Program-made: the position numbers and the translations under genes
The notes under the pieces: model-generated
Databases searched by the model: none
Seen by the model: the letters and a program-made list of their open reading frames with translations, nothing else
What the model was told of the DNA's origin: nothing
In this document: piece after piece, positions 1 through 12,302 of the stretch
How the letters are laid out: each line of letters opens with the position of its first letter
Numbering within the stretch: the first letter of the stretch is position 1
Assembly (NCBI GenBank): GCA_030762935.1
Contig: CM060886.1
Location: 34,519,509-34,583,508 of the forward strand
DNA: 64,000 bases
DNA from: Hymenopus coronatus
Taxonomy: Eukaryota > Arthropoda > Insecta > Mantodea > Hymenopodidae
Direction: 5' to 3'

Positions 1-193
1 GCGACTTTCACCTTTTTCCTGAACTGAAGACGTGGCTAGGAGGGCAGCACTTTCAAACCAACAAAGATCTTCAAAACAACGTCAATGCTCTTTGAAATCA
101 TTGGCGGCAACATTTTTTGAAGCAGGTATTGCAAAGCTTGTGTACATGTATGATAAATGTCTCAATGTTTTCGGTGATTATGTTGAAGAGTAA
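1..193 (+). pseudogene. mariner transposase C-terminal fragment, frameshifted
   Basis: This is the carboxy end of a cut-and-paste DNA transposase. The SDFHLF-type motif near the left edge marks the last catalytic D region. The frame breaks near 88-92 (NVNAL followed by a stop, where relatives read NVNAHL), then the true C-terminus resumes in another frame and ends in GDYVEE. The N-terminal DNA-binding part and the first two catalytic residues are not in the window. Confidence 0.82.
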
Positions 194-288
194 CCATAAT
201 GTACAAAACTTTTAGTAATAAAATAATTGTTTTCCATGAACTTGTCTTTTATTTATAGCCTATCGGAGGTAAAAAAAAACGGCCCTCG
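1..288 (+). mobile_element. mariner transposon, 3' part, cut by window edge
   Basis: The sequence encodes the C-terminus of a mariner-family (Tc1/mariner, D34D) transposase, then a short 3' UTR and a right terminal repeat. Readable pieces are DFHLFPELKTWLG, which follows the third catalytic aspartate in this family, and later LKSLAATFFEAGIAKLV, ending at the TAA at 191-193. The two pieces are in different frames because a base is missing near position 90, so the gene is dead. The terminal repeat ends cggccctcg before TA at 289-290, the expected mariner target dinucleotide. The 5' part lies outside the window. Close relative at 30574-31262. Confidence 0.88.
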
Positions 289-290
289 TA

Positions 291-941
291 GATGTACCTG
301 AATATACACTTCCTGGTTATCTTAATGCACTCCACGTTTTGAAAATACATATAAAGACAGGAACATATATCAAAAGATTTGTGAAAGAAATTGACTTGTG
401 AATATAAACAAACGTTACCGAACAGCGGTTATGTAGAGAGCAACTTTTGAAAAGTGAAATATAATGAACAATTATTTATTCAGCGCACGAGTAGCAGAAT
501 TCTACACGTGTGTTCCTTGGCATTTCCGAGCGTACACCGCGATGCTGCTCCGATACGTTGAGAAACGTTTTATAGGTTATGTTAGCTGACTTCGGCTTCT
601 CAATTCAAATAAATCAAATTGCTGGTGGCTTTATAGACTATACGCCGTCGCGCACGTAAATGATCTACCGGTCTTTGGATTCACGAATTCATTTAAGAAG
701 TTGCGTGCTGTGCGCAGAGTGCCCAGGCGCACGTAGACAGCTGACCAAGGCATTAACCTGTCTACCAACAGCACCCTGCCCTTCCTGTTCTATTTTTCAG
801 CTGCTTGAAACCAGTACAACAGTTCTGTGCTGCAGGCTATCATGCAAAGCACCCTGCTGAGCTGTTCTGTTAGTATGGACATAGGTCTCAGTCCTGTCAC
901 TTCTATGCTCGTATTTGTATGAGTCATTTAAAAAAAAAAAG
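291..941. other. AT-rich sequence without recognisable gene
   Basis: A 66-codon ORF at 660-860 has no recognisable motif and a cysteine-rich composition typical of chance frames. An A-run at 931-940 abuts the next repeat. I see no promoter or RNA gene. Confidence 0.5.
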
Positions 942-1795
942 CTGATGTGTTCCATTTACATGTCTTTCTCTACAGCTCTGACACAAAGTATTGTTAAAAA
1001 GCTTATGCTTCTATTTACTTCATGCTAATCGAGAAAAAATTAGCAGAAATAGTCTTATTACTTGCTTCCTTGTAAGTAGAAGCGAAATAATACTATAGGT
1101 TAAAGTAATAATCAAAAGTTACTTGTTATGTGACTGAAGTATATTTGTAGACGGAAGTTGAAAAATTCCTGTATGAGAAAAGTAGGTTTTTAAAGCTGAA
1201 ACAAAAAACTATAAGTATCTAAAAAACGATCAACACCACGAAAAAAAATGTGTATAACATAAAATGTGTATAATATAAAAGCATGCTCTACATTTTTGTA
1301 CAGTAGGTTTTTGTCCATCTTTTACGGTTTAGCAGTTATGAAAAATTCCGTAAATTTCATCCAGAATAAAGTAAGCTTCAGAGGCTATTTCCAGAAAATT
1401 GAAGATATACATTTTATTTATCAGGTAAATATCTTTAATATAAGATACTTTAATCAAAAATTTTAGAGCCATTTTCGAGAAAATAAAAATGTTTGAAAAA
1501 AGTTCCATGTAGAGGTTAGTTTGGGGTGGGGAGATTTTCTCAAAATCTTCGTGTCGCATGCTTTAAAGATACTAAACTTAAATACCAAGTTTGGTATTTT
1601 GCCGACTTTTTGTTTTTGAGTTATCGTGTTGACAGACATACGGACACACACACGGACCTTTTTCTGAAAATGCTTTTTTTGCATACAGAGGACCCTAAAA
1701 CATATATTTCCGGTGAAATCTCGGTATTGAATTTTTGGGTGGAGTGCAATACCTTCTCTATGCACTATGTCATAGTAAGTGTAGAGAAAGTAAAA
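942..1795 (+). repeat. HT repeat, near full length, forward
   Basis: Starts at TGATGTGTTCC directly after a ten-A run and ends GTAGAGAAAGTAAAA. The terminal palindrome has decayed (catagtaagtgtagag at 1770-1786). It is followed without spacer by an opposite-oriented HT piece that starts at the GT microsatellite. Confidence 0.9.
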
Positions 1796-1808
1796 CTGTC
1801 TGTCTGTG

Positions 1809-1846
<38 letters not shown>

Positions 1847-2525
1847 TCTGTGAGCAGCATAGCTCAAAAACGAAAAGTCCGTTAAAAACCAAACTTGATA
1901 TTTAGGGTTGCTGTATTACAAGGATGCGACACGAATATTTTCAAGAATATTACCCCAGCCCCAACTACCCTTTACATGGAGCTTTTTTCGAAATTTTTTA
2001 TTTTTTCAAAAATGGCTCTAACGATTTCGATCAAAATATAGTTTATTAAAGATATTTACCTTACAAATAAAATGTATATCTTGAATTTTCTGGGAATAGC
2101 CTCTGAAGAGCACTATATTCCGGGCGATTTTTACGGAATATTGCATAACTGCTAAACCGTAAGAAATGGGCAAAAACTGTAGGAGCACATTATAGCACAC
2201 AATTTATGTTATCTACATTTTTTCGTGGAGTGATTGTTTTTGGGATATTCCTTGTTATTGGTTTCAGTTTTGAAAAACTTATACTTTTCTCATACAGGAA
2301 TTTGTCAACTACTGTCCATACAAACAAGTCACATAGCAACTAGCTTTTGACTATCACTTTAACCTATGTTACCCCCTTATTTTGCTTCTGCCCACAAGGA
2401 AGCAAATAATAAGACCATTTCTGCTAATTTTTTCTCGGTTAGCATGATGTCAATGGAAGCATAAGCTTTTTAATATTGTTTTTTGCAGAGATGTAGAGAA
2501 AGTCATGTAAATGAAACACATCAGA
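1796..2525 (-). repeat. HT repeat, reverse, lacking its palindrome end
   Basis: Starts inside the GT microsatellite core (1799-1845, mostly GT) and runs to the mini-hairpin end aacacatcagattttt. It is head to head with the 942-1795 copy, making a 1.58-kb inverted repeat. The microsatellite sits at the junction, as expected if the forward copy inserted into the A-tract of this one. Confidence 0.88.
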
Positions 2526-3333
2526 TTTTTTTTTATTTATAACATTCTAAAAGAACTCAGACACATCAAAACTGACCATTTCGTTATGCAATTCACTTCT
2601 GAACCTTGTCATCAGAAATATTTTCATCTCTTAAGAAAAGATTGATACTTCCGAAAAAGTCAATTTCCATATAATTTTAATGTTCTCTGTCAGGTTTGTA
2701 TAAATGCTATAGCTATAAACTAATACAAATTGTTATCCATTGAAGTGTACATTGTCTACTCCGAAAAAACGTTAAAACCAGTTACATTTCTTGTTTTACT
2801 AAACATTTCTCATTACAACAATTTCTCAAACAAAAAATCGAACTATTCTTCATCAGAAAGTGTTTATTACACCTCCTGTATGATATTCTTGGTAAGTACT
2901 TTATTGTACTACATCCCACCATCATTAACCTGTAGTTAAACTTAGGATTAATATCCATGAAAGTATGAGTTGTTTCTTTAGATAGAAAAACTAAAATCTA
3001 TGTTTTGGAAGGTATATGCAAAATATAATTTGAAGTTAAACGATATTAGGAGTTGTTTTTCTATCATTTATCTTCTATTTGAAAGGCTACATTTATTTGA
3101 ACTGTCTTACACAAACAGATAAAATTTGATTAAAGAATCTGCGTTATGAATCTCTGTTTGCTTAGGGTCATCATGGTGAAATTAATACTCGTGAATCTAC
3201 TAAACAATGTTTAAAGTAATAAATCGTGCATTTCATACTCTTATGATTCCTTGAATTGTTAATGAAGCTTACAAAAGAAGTCCAATTTATTATTTTAAGT
3301 TTAATAATAATAATAATAATAATAATAACGTTT
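2526..3333. other. AT-rich spacer with AAT microsatellite
   Basis: No gene recognised. An (AAT)n run of about nine units lies at 3302-3328 just before the next HT copy. The 69-codon ORF at 2730-2939 shows no family signature. Confidence 0.5.
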
Positions 3334-4156
3334 TAACGTTCTCTACGTAGGTACCTACGTACACATTAGATAGAAAAGTGCCTATTGTATTCCAGTCAAT
3401 AATTCGATGACGAAATTTCACCTGAAATATGTTTTTGAGATCCCCTGAATCCAAAAAATCCCTTTCAAAAAAGGGTACATTTGCGTGTGTGTATGTGTTT
3501 ATGTATCCATGTGTCCATTAAATACCCAAATTTAGCATTTTAGTTCAGCATCTTCCAAGGATTAAAAGTTTCAGGAAAACCTACCTTTTACATGAAATAC
3601 TTTCCGAAAAACTTTTATTTTCTCAAAAGAGAGCGATATGTATGTATATATGGCAAATAAAAGGTATATCTCTAATTTGTTGGGAATAGTTTAACGTCCT
3701 CTTCACTCTGAAGTACTTTTATATAACTGGTAATCCTTAAGAAATGGACAGAAACTTACTACACAGAAATGTAAATCTCCTTAAAACACACAGTTTATAT
3801 CATATATAATATTTTTGTAGAGCTAACCGTTTCCGAGATATTCTTTGTTATTGGTTCCAATTTAATACTTACACTTTTCTAGAATGGGAGGTGATCATTC
3901 GCTTCATATCGTTACTCCTGGCAATGAAAAGTGCCGAATTGCATATAGCATAGCGACAACTTTTAAAGGATTTGAATATCGCTTTAGCCTAATATATGTT
4001 CTTTTTCCATTTACTTAAAATGAACTTAACTATTATGACCCTTTCTCCTGTTTATCTAGGTTAGCATGGAAGTAGATAGAAGAATAATCTTCCGTAAGAA
4101 TAGCTTGCTTGAAGAGCAGGTAGAAAAAGTCAAGTGAATGGAACACATCATAGTTA
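3334..4156 (-). repeat. HT repeat, old diverged copy, reverse
   Basis: Recognisable by aattcgatgacgaaatttcacc near 3404, the tgtgtgtatgtg core near 3485 and the terminal gaacacatcat at 4141. It is clearly more diverged than most copies, with many indels and a shortened microsatellite, so the family has been active over a long period. Confidence 0.8.
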
Positions 4157-5079
4157 TTTAAACAATGTAGGTTTGTCTTGATCTCTACACTTGTTTTCTT
4201 TTTACTCTTACCTCGATAAAGCAATAGTTCTCTTGAGGGCCAAGGCAGTCCACTCGACCACTGATCTCAATTCCGTTATCAGCGAGAAGTGGGTGTCACT
4301 AATGGACAATGTCTGCACCAAGTCTTGGCTGGCGTGCAGATTGGCTTTTATTTCCCCAGCTTGGTTTGCATGTCTCTGGATCATAAATTATATGGGTAAA
4401 GCATATTCGCGTTAAAAGCTGGCTGAATCCTAACATTCGAGCATCATTTCTCCCATTCACCGTCGGATCATCGAGCCAGGTGTTCAGAGGTTTCGTTCGG
4501 CCAACCAATGGTGTTTTTCGAGTTTTCCCGGTCACAATGCAAATGCTGGGGAAGTTTCTTCATTCCCCTGAACTTCCTGTCTCTTAGTTTCATCTCCACT
4601 TCATCCAACCGACCTCTTTCAGGGTTGTAGTGTCGACAAATACTGCAGTGGCGCGACCTCCCCTGCAATGACTGTGCTCCGGAAATGCAGCCTTCGGCGG
4701 CGTGATAGTGTTGGAAGTTGTCTGTAAACTGGGTAGTTTGGTCAACTGCTTGGCATCTGTTAGGGATCCTCCATTGTGGCTCATCACCGCTGTCTGGTTT
4801 CGGCCGCCCTTTGAAATTACTCCTGGTGTCTTGACGAACAATAAGAAACTAGCTGCAGGGCAGAATTCCCTCCGATTTTACACACACACACACGTGCGCG
4901 CGCGTCGGATATGGCCTAACCATTTAAATCGCTGACTCTCATCTCCAGATCGTGGATTTTTTTTTTCAAATACAGTTCCGGAGGCTTGTCAAGACTCCGG
5001 CGCTATATTCCTTTTTTCTCCATTTTTTCCAGTTTCTTATATTTCCTTAGTAGACCTTATTATTCTCAACGTTTTCCTT
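4157..5079. other. Unassigned, locally GC-richer stretch
   Basis: Several overlapping short ORFs occur on both strands between 4191 and 4935. None has a motif I recognise, and the overlap suggests chance or a decayed repeat. A short CA/GC microsatellite lies at 4880-4904. Confidence 0.4.
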
Positions 5080-5255
5080 TTACATATACATCCACAAACA
5101 TAGACACATTTACAAACACAGAAACACCCATGCCCAAGGCGGGACTTGAACCCACGATCCTGTGGATCACGAAGCGCCAAAGCGAGACACTTTAGCGAGC
5201 GCGGCCACCGGGATCGGCATTTGGATTCAAACCCTGACCACACCGATGGTTTCAA
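5080..5255 (-). mobile_element. tRNA-derived SINE head, reverse
   Basis: On the reverse strand a tRNA-like sequence carries an A-box-like GGTGGCCGCGCTCGCTAAAG near 5210 and a B-box GGGTTCAAGTCCC near 5150. It continues into a non-tRNA tail of GTGTTTCTGTG type. Boxes and tail fit a SINE rather than a real tRNA gene, since no cloverleaf acceptor pairing is evident. No duplicated target was found. Confidence 0.6.
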
Positions 5256-6019
5256 GTCTGTTTAAAAGCGAGAGTTCTATGACAATAAATTTTTCTGAAA
5301 CGTAAAAGAACTCCTACGGGACGAATTTTGGCACACCGGCGTTGAAATGGTATTATTAATTGACAGCATTGTTGACAAAGGCATAATAATACCTGGTTAA
5401 AGATGTTAATTAATCATCAGAAAAGCAATAAATATGACATCAAACTGTACTACAGAATCTATAGTGTTTCTGTATTAAAAAGAGAAAAGAGAATAGATCA
5501 ACGGAATCTAAAATATCATGTATTATTAGAATCAAAAACTGATAACTGCTAATTTAAACATTCACAGCGAATTAAAACAAGACTGTCAGTATCTAAATCA
5601 CTAATGCTTAATTTCCTTTGTTAATTTTTTCGGCGCATAGAGTATTTGTAACGAATTCTTATGGTTCTAAGGAAACTAGTTTTCAATGATTTCAGCAACT
5701 ATCCTTTTATAAACCATTTCTCCATGCTCAGAAATGTTTTCATGTAGATTGCTTGATGGACACACATTAGAATCCTAAACGACAATGTGTGTAGGAAGAC
5801 TGACTTTTTACTTATATGTTTGTAAGTACAATGGAAAAAAGGAAATACATTAAACTAAAGCAATAGCCAAATGTTTTTAAAAATTGGTCATTATGCGATA
5901 ATATTCTGGTCTGTTTGTATGTGCGAGAAGAAAAAAAGATTCCCAATTTAGAAAAGTATTGCAAAATTTGAACTAACAACAAGCAGCACCTCGAAAATAT
6001 TAATATCACAATAAATTTA
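5256..6019. other. AT-rich unique sequence
   Basis: No gene, RNA or repeat recognised. The 65-codon reverse ORF at 5812-6009 is hydrophobic and AT-driven, without recognisable domains. Confidence 0.5.
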
Positions 6020-6406
6020 ATCTATATCTTACGGTTTAACCGTTATGCAAGTCATCCAGAATGAAAAAGACTTCGGAGGATGTTCCTAAACAATTCAAGA
6101 TATACATTATATTTGTCATAAAGATATTTTAAATTAATGGGATTATAATCAAAATAGTAAGAGCCATTTTAAGAAAAGTAAACATTTGGAAAAATGTCCC
6201 AGTAACGGTTAGTTTATAGTGAGGATAATTTCTTGTAAATCTTCCTGTCGCATCCTTGGAAGGTATTGAACTTGGACTCGCGCACAGCTTTATCTAAAGG
6301 TTCTCCTATTAATGCAAGGGTCCTTTAATCATGTATTTCCAGTGAAATCTTGGTATCGATTTTTCTACCTTCTCTGCTTACTATGTGCATTGTACGTGCA
6401 AAAATC
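6020..6406 (+). repeat. HT repeat, 5'-truncated and internally deleted, forward
   Basis: Begins in the internal cttacggttta segment, has lost the CA core and ends with a degenerate palindrome (actatgtgcattgtacgtgcaaaaa). The next HT copy starts at the very next base, so this is the upstream unit of a head-to-tail pair. Confidence 0.8.
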
Positions 6407-7226
6407 TGATGTTTTATATGATTTTCTCCACATCTCTGAAACAAATTATTGTTAAAATTCATATTCTTCTATCTAATTTATGATCATCGAGATAAAGATA
6501 TTTTCTTAATTAATTGCTTTCTTGTAAGTAGAAGGAAAATAAGGGAATACACTAGGCTAAAACGATAGTCAAATCTTTTAAAAACTGGTTGCCATGTAGA
6601 GAGATATACGTTTTTTGCAGGGCCTCCGTGTGAGAAAAGTTTTAAGTATTTTAAATCTCAAATCAATAACAAGGAATATTTCAGAAATGGTCAGCTCTAC
6701 GAAAAAAACGCAGGTATATGACTGAAAGTGTGGTTTTAACGTGATCTACATTTTTTGTGTAGTAAGATTTTGTCCATCTCTTACGGTTTACCATTACGCA
6801 AAATTCACATGTCATTCAGAATAAAGAGATCTTTACAGGCTATTCCCAGAAAATTCGAGATATACATTTTATATGCCATATAATTATTTATAATATACGG
6901 TATTTTAATCAAAATCGTTTGTGCCATTTTTGAGAAAATCAAAATTTTCCAAAATGTTTTCCATGTAAAGGGTAGTTAGGGGTGGAGGATTTATGTCAAA
7001 AGCTTAGTGTCTCATCCCTGGAAGATACCAAACTTAAATACCAAGTTTGGTATTTTACCGAATTTTTGTTTTTGAGCTATCGTGTTCACAGGCACACGGA
7101 CCTTTTTCTGAAAATATTTTTTTTGTTGGATACAGGGGACCGGTGAAATCTCGGTATCGATTTGTGGGTGGAATGCAATACCTTCTCTATACGCTATGTA
7201 CATAGTACGTGTGGAGAAAGTAAAAA
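6407..7226 (+). repeat. HT repeat, forward, second unit of tandem pair
   Basis: Starts TCTGATGTTTTATATG and ends GGAGAAAGTAAAAA. The CA core is almost absent (gttcacaggcacacgg near 7090), showing that the microsatellite is dispensable. The terminal palindrome has centre actatgtacatagt-like at about 7190-7210. Confidence 0.9.
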
Positions 7227-8643
7227 TGAAAATTGGTGCGGGAGGCTATCAGATATTAGTTTTCTAAGCATCATGCTATAACTATCAGTAAGTTCGCATC
7301 TGTTTGGAGAATAAGGCATGAATGACGCCGTACCTTGGCTGAAAGCCCACGGGTGCAATTATCTCTAAAACGCGCCTTTAAAACCGTTATTCACTTATTA
7401 TAACACATCCCATAATGTTTCTCCTATTCGTTCTGCATAATGATTCAGTCCTTATACTTAAACGTAACAAACACATACAAACGTTTTAAGAACATTAAAG
7501 TTTTATTACGAGTACAAACATAACAATTGGCATTTACCACAATTGAAGATCTCTTTTATCTAAGGTAGAGCTCCAGTGTGTGTCATTAAAACAAATGAAG
7601 TATGGCGAAATTTAAATTTATCTCTATTAAATTATCACTTTAATGTTTGAGAAACTACTATTACTGCAGTAAGAATTGTCTTTATAAATAGCTTGGAGCA
7701 AAACGCAGTAATATTATGTATTGCTGCTAGGTCTAGCAGAAAATGTCTGAGGTACAGAAAGACATTAGAAAGTATTAAACTTGCGAGCAGAATAACAGAA
7801 ATATTGTGTTATCCCATTCTCAATATTTATTATTTAACATCTCTTTGATTATTAATTTTCTTTTATTCACTGTATGTACACATTTTTGCGAATGTCTGAA
7901 AATATTTTTAAAAGAGCTGAACGAGTTACTCTTTATCTCTGGAGCTTTTGAGTATATAGGATCCTATATGATAAAATCCCAATTAATTAGTATTAATGAT
8001 GGACTAAATTTTCAACGACTCAAAACGTTATGACATAATAATTTTATGCTTGATTAAAGCCGCCAATTACACCGAAGTAAAAGTTTGGATCGTAGAATAA
8101 TACAGGCAGGATGCTAGGGGACCCTTAATCTGTATCCAGCTTAATGAATTATTTTCCCCTCGTCTAACAGTTTTCTCTCAAATCAAACGCATAATTTATT
8201 TTCTTATGTGTTTTGCATTATTTTAAGTACACGGCGAAATAAATGACGTTTTGCTTCCACGTTTTCGCACTTCAAAACGTGACCTATTGGCCTAATCAGT
8301 GGGGGTCATTGACCTAGCAAAAATATTCAAACTCGTTTCCGATGCAACATTCGTTATAGCGAGGCTCTCCCATTCAAAGTTACGCCTTCCCACCCGTGGT
8401 CTCAGGGAAAAAAAGCTCGTGTGTCTTGTGTCTGCCTATTTGGAAGTATTAACCAACTAGAAAACATAGACACTGACTCTTATAAGTAAACTGAGTTATA
8501 TATTGATGTAATGTTCATTACACTGTTCTTAATTACCAATACAACTATCTGCACTTATACCACTAACAGTCTGTTTATCTTAATATAAAATCATGGTTTT
8601 GAAATGTTGATGATTGAAAAGAAATAAGACGATTACAGGTACG
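7227..8643. other. AT-rich unique sequence, 1.4 kb
   Basis: No recognisable gene. The 75-codon ORF at 7806-8033 starts with a hydrophobic stretch but carries no conserved motif. A short GC-richer patch near 8330-8400 is also unassigned. Confidence 0.5.
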
Positions 8644-8910
8644 ACACGAGCGCGTCGTGGCCGAGTGGTTGGAGCACTCGCCTCTCACCATGGCGGCCCG
8701 GGATCGATTCCAGGCAACCGCACGTGCTATTTACTGTGGTCAAAGCGGCGCAGGGATGGGTTTTATACGGGTTATCCGGCTTTCGCCGTCATCGCATTCC
8801 ACCGGTGCTCCATCTTCATGCCATATATCATCAGTGACATCGCCTGCGGTGCCATATGCAGTAAACGCGGACGCTAAATACTACCAAGAGCAGGAGGTTG
8901 CTTAGGAGGC
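8644..8910 (+). mobile_element. tRNA-derived SINE (Leu/Ser-like head), forward
   Basis: The head reads CGTGGCCGAGTGGTTGGAGC at about 8656 and has a B-box-like GGGATCGATTCC near 8700. The body contains a CCGTCATCGCATTCCACCGG motif near 8786. The same body recurs at 61380-61460, 25950-26070 and 26500-26600. The B-box G-to-A change suggests an old, inactive copy. The next HT element abuts its tail. Confidence 0.82.
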
Positions 8911-9828
8911 ACTTTCTTTAGCCCCGTATGTACAATGTATATAGTGGATAGAGAAGGTATTGTATTGCACCCATAAATTCGATACCGAGATTTCACCGGA
9001 AACAAAGGTTTTAAAATACCCTGAATCCAAAAAAAAGCATTTTCAGAAAAATGCCCGTGTGTGTGTCTGTCTGTCTACCGTCAATCTCTGTGTCTGTGGA
9101 CAGCATAGCTCAAATCGAAAAGACGGTTAAATATCAAACTTGTTATTTAGGTTTGATATCTTCCAAAGAAGCGACACAAAGATTTTCAAGAAAATTTCGC
9201 CACTCCTAACTACCCTTTACATGGAAAAATTATCGAAAATTTTGTTTTTCTTAAAAATGGCTCTAACGACGTTGATTAAAATATCATATATTGAAGCTAT
9301 TTCAAACACAAATAAAATGTATATTTTGATTTTTCTGGGAATAGCTTCTGAAGACCTGTTTATTCCGAATGAATTTTGCTGAATTTTGCATAAACAGTAA
9401 ACTGTAAAAGGTACACATTAACTTACTACACAAAAAATGTAGATCTCGTAAAATACACAATTTATGTCATATACCTTTTTTTCGTGGAGATTGTCGTTTT
9501 CAAGATATTCCTAGTTATTAGTTTCAATTGTAAAGTACTTATAATTTTCTTAGACAGGTCGATTCCGTTTTTCTTTTGTTCTACCCCTGGTTAAGCAAAG
9601 ACGCGATTTGCAATGACAATCGCATAACGAGAGCTTTTAAAACATTTGACTGTCACTTTTGCATAGCGCATTCCTTTAGTTCCCTTCTACTTATAAGGAA
9701 CTAAGTAATGAGAACATTCTGATAATGTTTATCTCGATTAGCATTGTGTAGAAAGAAGAATAATCTTTTGTAAGAAGTTAGTAGAGCAGCTAGAGAAAGT
9801 CTTGTTAGTGTAACACATCAGATTTTTT
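8911..9828 (-). repeat. HT repeat, reverse, palindrome variant B
   Basis: Starts ACTTTCTTTAGCCCCGTATG, an alternative palindrome arm also present at 44796, 47674 and near 44240-44272. The body carries further variant bases such as ggtcgattccgtttttctt near 9555, shared with 47674-48586. These shared differences define a subfamily. Confidence 0.9.
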
Positions 9829-10250
9829 AAACGTTTCGCATCTAATTTCCCATTACACTATTAGAATTTGGAGAAGTTACCTTAAAGTGGTATTACTCCC
9901 CAAACTATTGCTGAAATTTCCTTCTTGCGTCACTGTATTACTAAAAGATATTAATAAAATAATCATACGAACATTGTCCTAAAATCACGTAAATTTGCAC
10001 GTTTTGAGAAAATTAAAATGGTAAGTATGAATGTATTTATGATATTATTTATAGCTTTTAAATATTCATGCTTAGGTTAAATATAAATGCTGTTTTGTAT
10101 ATATTAGAAAATAAAGGCATCATCGGACGACACTTTGTTTATAGGGAATATTGTTATATGTAGTTCTGGTTTGTTTGCTTTTAAATTTGTAAATTTATCT
10201 TAAAAGGACAATATGGTTGTGGTTATATTGATTTAAGCAATGGATCAAGA
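9829..10250. other. AT-rich unique sequence
   Basis: No gene or repeat recognised up to the local tandem duplication. Confidence 0.5.
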
Positions 10251-10742
10251 TGGTGTTTCTGTCTTGCACATAATATTTTTGCTTTACAAAATTTCGTAAA
10301 ATTTGATGCTTTTGGGATATATTTGACTTTCAGAAGATTCTAAGAGAAGCCAAAGAACTCGTAATAAATAAGAGCTTTGGTATTACAATGAAGTGAATGT
10401 TTTAGAAGATGAAATAATGGGGCCCATAAATAAGGGGTTGTTGGCGAATGACATATAAGAATTATGGATCCTAACTTAGACGGATTTCATCAAAATTATT
10501 TAAAAAACTGATTTCTTTCTGGTGTTTCTGTCTTGCACAGCTTTTCAACATTTCGTAAAATTTGATGCTTTTGGGATATGTTTCACTTTCAGAGGAAGCC
10601 AAAGAACTCGTAAGAAATAAGAGCTTTGGTATTACAATGAAGTGAAAGTTTTAAAAGATGAAATTATGAAGCCCATAAATAAGGGGTTGTTGGCGAATGA
10701 CATGGAAGAATTATAGACCCTAAGTTAGACGGATTTCGTCAA
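10251..10742. repeat. Local tandem duplication, two units of about 270/250 bp
   Basis: The segment starting tggtgtttctgtcttgcaca at 10251 recurs at 10520, and gacggatttc at 10479 recurs at 10728. The second unit is about 20 bp shorter. Both units share agccaaagaactcgta and agagctttggtattacaatg. A short translatable piece EEAKELV.NKSFGITMK occurs but is followed by stops, so I do not call an exon. Confidence 0.85.
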
Positions 10743-11387
10743 GAGATAAATGGAAGCCATGCAGTGATGTTGTGTAAACCACCTAATTAATCTCAGCACA
10801 ATAAGTATGTTTGAAGATAAAACCCTAAATCAAATATTGCGTACTATTTGTTTCCAGTAATTCCAAAATCATCTAGAGCGCTTTGCAAATAAACCAGTCA
10901 AGTTCCACCTTGGTATCGAACTCCTGCTTTCACAATATGTCGTGACTTATAAACTAGAACAATGACAACATAACAATTACCATCCCAAGGCATCATCATC
11001 GAAGTGACCGCCTTTCCTTGTAGGTGTATGTGGTTCGACCCCCATCACCATAATACGTACGTGCGCAATTGTTCACGCGCAGTTCACGGAGACCACACCC
11101 CAGGCTTTCCCCCAGTATCTTTCCAAATGGTCTGACTAGCTAACTTTGCCTTTGGCACTGCCCCAATCCATAACTGGGACAGAGCGTTCTAGATTGCAGT
11201 GTTGCAAGGCCAATTTTATCATACGTGGTGTTAGATAGCACTAACCAGAACGTTTTAGGGATCAAATTATAGGATAGTGCAAAATGGTTACGTCATCACC
11301 AAAGAATGTGCCCATTCTCAACAACTTGGTATAGTCTACCGTACACGTTTCTTCTAACTCTTCTGCTATACTGACGTTCGAGCCCAA
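10743..11387. other. Unassigned sequence, moderately GC-rich centre
   Basis: The part from 10980 to 11330 is GC-richer than its surroundings and has no long ORF. ggtgtatgtggttcgaccccc near 11023 resembles a weak B-box, but no A-box or tail is convincing. Confidence 0.4.
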
Positions 11388-11464
11388 ATATTGTATTCCA
11401 CCCTAAACTTCGATACCGAGATACACTTTAAGGTGCCCTGAATATAAAGTATTTTAAAAGAAAA

Positions 11465-12266
11465 TCTAATGTGTTCCATTAACATGACTTTCTCTACATC
11501 TCTGCAACAAATTATTGTTAAAAAGCTTATGCTACTTTTTATTTCATGCTAATAGAGAAAAAAATAACAGAAATAGTCTTATTACTAGCTTCCATGCAAC
11601 TAGGAGGGAAATAATGGAGTAGTATATTTGCTATTTGCCTGAAGTTTCTTTGTTTCTATTAAAAGGAGTTGAAAAGTTTTTTTTTAAAGCTCAAACCAAT
11701 AACAAGGAATATCTTAAAACGATCAACACTACGAAAAAAATGTATATAACATAAATTGTGTGTTTTAACGAGCTCTACGTTTTCTGCTAAGTAAGTTTTT
11801 GTCTTTCTCTTAATATTTGCCAGATATGCAAAATTCCGTAAAATTCATCCATAATAAAGTAGTCTTCAGAAGCTATTTCCAGAAAATTCAAGATATACAT
11901 TTTATTTGTAAGGTACATATCTTTAATATAGGATATTTTAATTAAAATCGATGGAGCCATTTTTTGAGAAAATCAAAATTTTATAAACTTTTTTATGTAA
12001 ATGGTTGTTGGGGGTAAGGGAATTTTCTTAAAAATCTTCTTGTCGCATCTTTAGAAGATACTGAATTTAAATACAAAGTTTGGTATTTAACGGCCTTTTC
12101 GTTTTTGAGTTATGCTGTATTCAGACACACACCCACGGATCTTCTTGCAAAAATTCTTTTTTTTTCTTGGATTCAAGAGGACCCAAAATATGTATTTCAG
12201 GTGAAATCTCGGTATCGAATTTTTGGGTAGAGTGCAGTACCTTCTCTATACATTATATATATTCTC

Positions 12267-12302
<36 letters not shown>

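Noticed and set aside
4191..4935. Cluster of short overlapping ORFs on both strands
   Set aside because: No recognisable motif, overlapping frames on both strands and no splice context. Not supportable as a gene.
10251..10742. Duplicated exon
   Set aside because: The readable peptide is short and ends in stops in both units, and the splice sites are not convincing.
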